Below, piece by piece: positions 17,298 to 21,815 of a DNA stretch of 21,815 nt. The translations under genes were made by a program, and so were the position numbers. Where the stretch lies: the NCBI GenBank assembly GCA_934153655.1, contig CAKPFH010000023.1:1-21815 (forward strand). The letters run 5' to 3'. Below the pieces are notes generated by a model. That model saw nothing but the letters and a program-made list of their open reading frames with translations. It was not told where the DNA came from and ran no database searches. The DNA is from an uncultured Bacilli bacterium (lineage in GTDB: Bacteria > Bacillota_I > Bacilli_A > RF39 > UBA660). Positions within the stretch are counted from its first letter, which is position 1; every line of letters begins with the position of its first letter.

Positions 17298-17316
17298 ACA
17301 TTTTAAAATTAAATTT

Positions 17317-18008
17317 TTAGTTATATTCTTTAATTATTCCATCTTTAACTAAATATATTTTTCCAATATATTTAAGTTTATTATTTTCTATAATTATACT
17401 TGAAAAATCTGAAACTCCATAAATTATGTTATCAATTGACATTTTTTTAATTTTATTTACTTGATTTTTATTATTTATATCAAAATGGGGATCAATAGTA
17501 ATATCTACTAAAGCAAGTCCTTCATAAAAAAAACTTTCGTTTATTTCTTTATCTTTTGAATAATATCCTTTTTTAGCTATATTCATAGCTCCACAACTTG
17601 TGCCTAGTAAAATACCTTTGTATTCTTGTAATTTTTCAAAATAATTATTTTCTTTTAAAAAAGCAAGTTGCGTTTTATAGTTTCCTCCTAGTAAATAAAT
17701 TATATCTGAAGTTAAATCAAGTTCTTTATTTTTATTATCAACAATATTTACTACTACATCATTTAAAGGAATAATCATATTTAAATAATCTAAAATACCA
17801 ATTATTGAAGAATTACCATAAACATATTTTAAAGTTTCTTCATGATTATCAGGTGATGAGGCAATAAAAGATATTTTATGAATATTTCTTAAATTTTTTT
17901 TAATTCTTCTTGAATATCTTTAGAAAAGCCAACATTTTTAATAGGTCCACTCATCATATATATTTTTTTCGATTTAATTATATTTTTTTCTAAATTATCA
18001 ATTATCAT
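17317..18008 (-). pseudogene. Second S51-like peptidase, frameshifted at A8
   Basis: ATG at 18008, 6 nt after AAGGTG, opens a frame that runs into TAA just after a run of eight A on the coding strand (17901-17894). Adding one A restores an open frame that continues without stops to 17317, about 231 aa in all. The rejoined product has SGPIKNVGF, KISFIASSPDNHEETL, DIIYLLGGNYKTQLAFL, the nucleophile elbow LGTSCGAMN and DPHFD, matching the layout of the intact S51-like gene at 14443-15201. Either a decaying paralogue, a long-read homopolymer error, or a gene rescued by slippage on the A tract. Confidence 0.8.
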
Positions 18009-18127
18009 TTTGTTCACCTTTTTTCAAATTTTTATTATCTTTATATTATCATGTAATACTTATTTAATATTAAATGATAAATCTTGTTTCTTGTCTATAT
18101 AATATCAAACTCTAAATAATAAATACA

Positions 18128-18163
18128 ATACTTTATTTTTATAATTATTATAAAAATATTTTA
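18128..18163. repeat. Intergenic repeat shared with 11855-11890
   Basis: ATACTTTATTTTTATAA followed by TATTATAA and ATATTTT occurs here and upstream of the decarboxylase (11855 onward), with only a base change and a 2-base gap over about 35 nt. It may be a small dispersed element or convergence of AT-rich spacer. Confidence 0.3.
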
Positions 18164-18167
18164 TATT

Positions 18168-18192
18168 AAAAAAGAACATATTTCTATGCTCT
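18168..18192 (-). terminator. Intrinsic terminator with GAAA loop
   Basis: On the minus strand AGAGCATA (18192-18185), tetraloop GAAA and TATGTTCT (18180-18173), with one G-T wobble, then TTTTT. It begins at the stop codon of the Cys-rich gene. Confidence 0.88.
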
Positions 18193-18853
18193 ATTTTACT
18201 AATACTTTCGTTTTAGCAATTACATCTACATCAATTATATTTTCGAAATTTTCTTTACTTGCATATTTTGCATATAAGAATTTAACCATTTCTTCATAAA
18301 TAGAAATTGCATCTTCTAATCTATTATCAGCAATTGCAACAAAAGCTTTTGATAAGTAATTAGTTAATAAATCTTTACAAAGTTCTACTCTATTGGGATC
18401 TAGTTCTATTTTATCAGCTATCATTGGTCCATAAATATCATAATTAATAGCTTTATCAATTGTATTTATATCACTTCTTACTATTTGAATAAGTGTTTTG
18501 AAATTTTGAAATAATCCATCGCCTTGTTTAATACCTAAAACATTACAAATAGCAGTTAAAATGTAATAATATCTTCTTCCTGTAAATGTATAATATCTTT
18601 CTACACAATCAACTTTACTTGGACTAACTGCACTATAATTCCAACATTTATTATCATCCCACTTTGTTCTAACTCCTTTTTCACAACACATATATTCATA
18701 ATGCCCACCAAATAAACCTGAACCTGTATAATATTCATTATTAGGATCTAATTTTTCACATCCTCCACATACATTTCTTAAATGTTCATTAAAACATCTC
18801 ATGCTTTTACTTGCATCAGATTCATCATTAAAAAACCATCCCATAAACTCCAT
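18191..18853 (-). CDS. Cysteine-rich protein of unknown function
   Basis: 220 aa, not recognised. The N-terminal half has about nine cysteines (C20, C29, C32 in CGGC, C56-C57, C70, C83 and C101 among them) with many Gly, Trp and Tyr residues, looking like a metal-binding or disulfide-knotted module. The C-terminal half (about 110-220) is helical and Cys-poor, with a tetratricopeptide-like stretch LSKAFVAIADNRLEDAISIYEEMVKFLY. No signal peptide is seen, so bound zinc is more likely than disulfides. Two starts are possible: ATG 18853 is only 2 nt from GGGAGG; ATG 18844 is 11 nt from it. The gene has its own strong promoter and terminator. Confidence 0.8.
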   Translation of the reverse strand: MEFMGWFFNDESDASKSMRCFNEHLRNVCGGCEKLDPNNEYYTGSGLFGGHYEYMCCEKGVRTKWDDNKCWNYSAVSPSKVDCVERYYTFTGRRYYYILTAICNVLGIKQGDGLFQNFKTLIQIVRSDINTIDKAINYDIYGPMIADKIELDPNRVELCKDLLTNYLSKAFVAIADNRLEDAISIYEEMVKFLYAKYASKENFENIIDVDVIAKTKVLVK

Positions 18854-18874
18854 AACCTCCCTTAATTGACCATT

Positions 18875-18903
18875 ATCTTATCATAAACCCTTACAAAAGT
18901 CAA
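18875..18903 (-). promoter_or_regulatory. Strong promoter of the Cys-rich gene
   Basis: On the minus strand TTGACT (18903-18898), 17 nt, TAAGAT (18880-18875) with an upstream TG (extended -10). Confidence 0.8.
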
Positions 18904-18939
18904 ACCAAATATAGCAGATTACCAAAATCAACTTATAAC

Positions 18940-19848
18940 TTAATTAATAAATTTCTTATTAATCCAATCAATACCTATTATATTAATATGTTCTTTAATA
19001 ACTAAATAAATTGAATACAATAAATACTCATAATCATCTTGCATCTTTGTAATACTTAAAATACTTTCTTCTTTAATCTTACCACTTAAAATATCATCAT
19101 ATAAATCAAAATAATAACTAGGAAAAAGCATCCTAATATAAAAATATATATAATCACTATTAGATAATCTAATTCTTTTTAAATAATTAATTATTTCTAT
19201 AATATCCATTCTATTTTTAAAAAAACATGATTTAATATATTCAGCTAAATCCCTTATTCTATAATCTATTATTAAATTTAAAGGATTATAAAAACTATCT
19301 AAAGTTGTATTATACAATACCCTTCTATGACATATACTTAAATTATCATTTTCTAAATTTACAAATTTTAAATAACTAATAGCATTTTCAGCTAAACCTA
19401 TATAATAATAAATAGAATTATAAATTAACTTATATTTAATTCTTAAATGATTAATAGAATACTCTATATTATCTATTTTACTTGACCATAAATAATACCA
19501 ATTATTTCTTTTTAATAAATTTAAATTAGTTTTAAATCGATTAAATTCTAAAACTTTATTAATATCAACAATACTATTATCAAATACATTTAAAAGAACT
19601 AAACAATAATAATTATTTTCATAAAAAGTTAATATTTCTTGTTTATTATTTAAAATTATTTTATTAATTTTTATATTATTAAATAACATATAATTATTTA
19701 AATTATATATTTCACTTATTTCATCTAAATTTCTTTTATATTTATAAAAACAAAAATAATTATTTTGATATTTAAAATAATAATTATTATTTTTATAACT
19801 TATTCTATCTATTATAATATAATAATAATATCTTAATAATTCGATCAA
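18940..19848 (-). CDS. YutH-like spore-coat kinase relative
   Basis: 302 aa, very rich in Tyr, Ile and Asn. The C-terminal half matches what I recall of the Bacillus YutH/CotS family: IGLAENAISYLKF, CHRRV, PLNLIIDYRIRDLAEYIKS, and IRLSNSDYIYFYIRMLFPSYYFDLYD. These are kinase-fold proteins of the spore coat, many lacking catalytic residues; here neither a clear HGD-type catalytic loop nor a Gly-rich loop is seen. The start is TTG (19848) with AGGTG 5 nt upstream; TATAAT lies just before that SD. It is divergent from the nifU-like gene, and I recall yutH and yutI as neighbours in Bacillus, which supports the call. Confidence 0.7.
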   Translation of the reverse strand: MIELLRYYYYIIIDRISYKNNNYYFKYQNNYFCFYKYKRNLDEISEIYNLNNYMLFNNIKINKIILNNKQEILTFYENNYYCLVLLNVFDNSIVDINKVLEFNRFKTNLNLLKRNNWYYLWSSKIDNIEYSINHLRIKYKLIYNSIYYYIGLAENAISYLKFVNLENDNLSICHRRVLYNTTLDSFYNPLNLIIDYRIRDLAEYIKSCFFKNRMDIIEIINYLKRIRLSNSDYIYFYIRMLFPSYYFDLYDDILSGKIKEESILSITKMQDDYEYLLYSIYLVIKEHINIIGIDWINKKFIN

Positions 19849-19877
19849 GTTATCACCTACTTAATTATATTAAAATA

Positions 19878-19906
19878 TTTATTTTTTATTTAAAATTTGT
19901 TATACT
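19878..19906 (+). promoter_or_regulatory. Promoter of the nifU-like gene
   Basis: TTTATT (19878-19883), 17 nt, TATACT (19901-19906) with an upstream TG, then SD AAAGGAAG about 7 nt later. Confidence 0.65.
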
Positions 19907-19926
19907 AATAACGAAAGGAAGTATTT

Positions 19927-20157
19927 ATGCAAGAAAAAATAGAAACTGTTTTAGATAAATTAAGACCATTTTTAATAAGTGATGGTGGTAATATTGAATT
20001 TGTTAAAGTAGAAAATGGTATTTGTTATTTAAAGTTTTTAGGTCATTGTGCTACTTGTCCTATGATGTTAGTTACTTTAAATGATAGTATTAAAGAAGCT
20101 TTAGTAAATGAAATAGATGAAATAGTAGATGTAAAATTAATATCAGAAGAAGATTAA
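19927..20157 (+). CDS. NifU-type Fe-S scaffold protein (YutI/Nfu-like)
   Basis: 76 aa, consisting only of the NifU C-terminal domain. LRPFLISDGGNIEFVKVENGICYLKFLGHCATCPMMLVTL carries the cluster-binding CxxC (C40-x-x-C43 region) after the typical DGG(N/D) motif. Such proteins carry or transfer 4Fe-4S clusters to apo-enzymes in the cytoplasm. It is shorter than Bacillus YutI (about 110 aa), lacking the N-terminal extension. ATG 5 nt after an AGGAAG SD. Followed by its own terminator and divergent from the YutH-like gene. Confidence 0.95.
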   Translation: MQEKIETVLDKLRPFLISDGGNIEFVKVENGICYLKFLGHCATCPMMLVTLNDSIKEALVNEIDEIVDVKLISEED

Positions 20158-20170
20158 AAATCTTTTTTTT
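20150..20170 (+). terminator. Intrinsic terminator after the nifU-like gene
   Basis: AAGATT, loop AAA and AATCTT (6-bp stem) followed by six more T. The stem overlaps the stop codon. Short stem, long T tract. Confidence 0.6.
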
Positions 20171-20207
20171 ATTATGGTTTTATGTTAAAATTGAAAGTGG
20201 TGATAGA

Positions 20208-20897
20208 ATGAAGGAAAAATTAAAAAAAATAGCTATATTTATTGGTCTTTTTTTAATATTTTTATTTAGTAGTTTATTTTATATAATACCTTTAGAAATA
20301 TTAAATATTGATTACAATACTTTAAATAGTTCCATGAAAGTTTTACTTAGCATTGGTAGTTCTTTAATAATTATTTCAATATTAATAATTATTTATTATA
20401 AGGATTTAAAAGAAATGTTAAGTGATTATAAAAAGAATTATAAAGAGTACTTTGATTTAGGACTTAAATGTTGGTTTGTTGGTTTAGTTATTATGTGTTT
20501 AAGTAATATTTTAATAAGTATGTTAACACCTGTTCATGAAGCGAATAATGAAGTATTAGTTCAAAATATGTTAAAAGCTTCTCCTTTTTTAAGTTTTATT
20601 AGTTCTTCTTTATTAGCACCTTTTATAGAAGAAATGATATTTAGAAAAAGTTTAGGAGATATCTTTGATAATAAATATTTTAAAATTATAATGTCAGCTC
20701 TTATCTTTGGACTTTTACATGTAATATTTAGTTTTAATACTTGGTATGACTTTTTATATGTAATTCCATATGGAGCTTTAGGAGGAGCATTTTCATATAT
20801 TTTAACTAAGAAAAATAATATATTTATTCCTATTACTTTTCATGTTTTACATAATAGTATTATAACTATTATTTCTATTATAGGTTATTTAGTATGA
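20208..20897 (+). CDS. CPBP-family intramembrane protease (CAAX-like)
   Basis: 229 aa membrane protein with about six hydrophobic segments. The three signature motifs are present: EEMIFRK (E141, E142, R146), FGLLH (F167, H171) and HVLHN (H212, N216), the glutamate/histidine residues that make the intramembrane active site. In Firmicutes such proteins act in peptide maturation, bacteriocin self-immunity or other membrane proteolysis; nothing here tells which. Weak SD (AGTGGTG) before the ATG. The stop overlaps the ATG of the next gene (ATGA), so the two are made together. Confidence 0.93.
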   Translation: MKEKLKKIAIFIGLFLIFLFSSLFYIIPLEILNIDYNTLNSSMKVLLSIGSSLIIISILIIIYYKDLKEMLSDYKKNYKEYFDLGLKCWFVGLVIMCLSNILISMLTPVHEANNEVLVQNMLKASPFLSFISSSLLAPFIEEMIFRKSLGDIFDNKYFKIIMSALIFGLLHVIFSFNTWYDFLYVIPYGALGGAFSYILTKKNNIFIPITFHVLHNSIITIISIIGYLV

Positions 20898-21736
20898 ATT
20901 CAAGACTTGAAAAGAATAAAAAGAAAATAAATGAAATAGATAAAGAAAAAAGACAAAAAAAAGCTAAAATAATTATAAAAATAACTAGTATAGTTTTAGT
21001 TTCTATCTTTTCTCTTTTATGTTTTTCAATGTTTATAGGTGCTAAATACTTAGTTGTAAAAGAAGTAAAAATAACAAATGATAAATTACCAAATAGTTTT
21101 CATGGAATTAAGATAGTTCAATTTAGTGATTTATTATATCCAAGTTTTAATGAAAAAGATTTAGATAATTTAAAAAATAAAATAAATGAATTAAAACCAG
21201 ATATTATTGTTTTTACTGGTAATATTAAAAGAAAAGACTATGAACTTACTAAAAATGATATTAGTATTTTATCTAAGTTTTTTAATTCTTTAGAAAGTAG
21301 TATGAATAAATATGCTGTCTATGGAACAAATGATAAAAATTTCTTAGATATTTTAGAAAATAGTTTTATTATTTTAGATAATAAAGAAAGTATTATTTAT
21401 AATAAAGAAATAGATAATATAAAAATAATTGGTTTTAATTCAAATAATGTAGATACATCTAAGATAAGTGATGGAAGTAATTATAATATTTGTTTAATAA
21501 ACGATCCTGATAATATTAATAAAATAAAAGATGTATGTGATTTAACTTTAGCTGGTAATACTTTAGGTGGAGAAATTAAAATACCTTTTTATAAAGGATT
21601 ATTAACAAATAATAAATATTATAAAGATTATTATAAGGAATATAACATGTATATATCAAATGGAATTGGTAATAATTATAAAGTTAGATTGTTTAATCAA
21701 CCAAGTATTAGTTTATATAGATTAAATAAATATTAA
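20894..21736 (+). CDS. Degenerate YkuE-like metallophosphoesterase, probably non-catalytic
   Basis: 280 aa. After a charged N-terminus comes one membrane helix (about 26-50), then a domain with the outline of the YkuE-type metallophosphoesterases: GIKIVQFSDL (71-80), KPDIIVFTGN (101-110), YAVYGTND (140-147), CLINDPDN (200-207), LAGNTLGGEIKIP (219-231), SNGIGN (255-260). The metal ligands that normally sit in these motifs are changed: D-x-H became D-L-L, GD became GN, GNHD became GTND, the H before P became N, and GHTHGG became GNTLGG. The reading frame is intact and the rest of the fold is kept, so it looks like a pseudoenzyme rather than a pseudogene. It overlaps the CPBP protease gene by 4 nt and is followed by a strong terminator. 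Confidence 0.85.
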   Translation: MNSRLEKNKKKINEIDKEKRQKKAKIIIKITSIVLVSIFSLLCFSMFIGAKYLVVKEVKITNDKLPNSFHGIKIVQFSDLLYPSFNEKDLDNLKNKINELKPDIIVFTGNIKRKDYELTKNDISILSKFFNSLESSMNKYAVYGTNDKNFLDILENSFIILDNKESIIYNKEIDNIKIIGFNSNNVDTSKISDGSNYNICLINDPDNINKIKDVCDLTLAGNTLGGEIKIPFYKGLLTNNKYYKDYYKEYNMYISNGIGNNYKVRLFNQPSISLYRLNKY

Positions 21737-21771
21737 AATTTTTTAAAAAAATATAATTTTGGAATTTGCAA

Positions 21772-21811
21772 GGGTTTTATTTAACAAATTGTTAGGTAAA
21801 GCCCATTTTTT
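21772..21811 (+). terminator. Strong intrinsic terminator
   Basis: GGGTTTTATTTAAC (21772-21785), loop AAATT and GTTAGGTAAAGCCC (21791-21804) make a 14-bp stem with a few G-T pairs, then ATTTTTT. Ends the CPBP-metallophosphoesterase unit at the window edge. Confidence 0.88.
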
Positions 21812-21815
21812 GGCC

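Overview
This is an AT-rich (about three-quarters A+T) stretch of a low-GC Firmicute, most likely a small-genome, Mollicutes-like or RF39-like Bacilli lineage of the gut type. The placement is inference. It rests on Bacillus-type genes (yunB-like, yutH-like next to yutI/nifU-like, recX, a ywlC-type tsaC), strong GGAGG ribosome binding sites, and an ordinary genetic code: TGA ends several genes in ATGA overlaps, Trp is TGG, and the only tRNA-Trp has anticodon CCA.

Left part (1-4800, all minus strand): a tRNA-modification/recombination operon tgt-tsaC-recX, a small membrane-anchored protein, and glyA. glyA has no Shine-Dalgarno (SD) near its first ATG but a perfect one 7 nt before an in-frame ATT. 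Middle left (4800-7960): a PilB/GspE-type ATPase with a Thr/Pro-rich tail, a YunB-like sporulation protein, and a two-gene + strand unit of a 37-aa micro-ORF translationally coupled to an unknown 242-aa protein.

Centre (7960-10450, minus strand): the most striking part. trpS, the only tRNA-Trp(CCA) seen, a 19-codon leader peptide with two Trp codons, and trpB follow one another, with one good promoter in front of trpS. The leader overlaps mutually exclusive hairpins (1:2, 2:3, 3:4), and the last is a U8 intrinsic terminator just before trpB. This is a textbook ribosome-mediated trp attenuator. In Firmicutes, trp genes are usually controlled by T-boxes or TRAP instead. No trpA, trpC, trpD or trpE is present here, so TrpB may use environmental indole plus serine.

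Right of centre (10450-18850, minus strand): a PLP amino-acid decarboxylase; an operon of three unrelated phosphatase folds (AP-superfamily gene with one frameshift, Tyr phosphatase, histidine phosphatase); an S51-like peptidase; a GNAT/M20 deacylase pair; a decaying patch with a frameshifted second S51-like gene (A8 tract) and a short ORF behind a near-consensus promoter; and a Cys-rich protein of unknown role.

Right end (18900-21815): a YutH-like spore-coat kinase relative divergent from a NifU-type Fe-S scaffold, then a CPBP membrane protease overlapping a metallophosphoesterase-like protein that has lost nearly all of its metal ligands, closed by a strong terminator. No CRISPR array, insertion sequence, phage gene or rRNA was seen.
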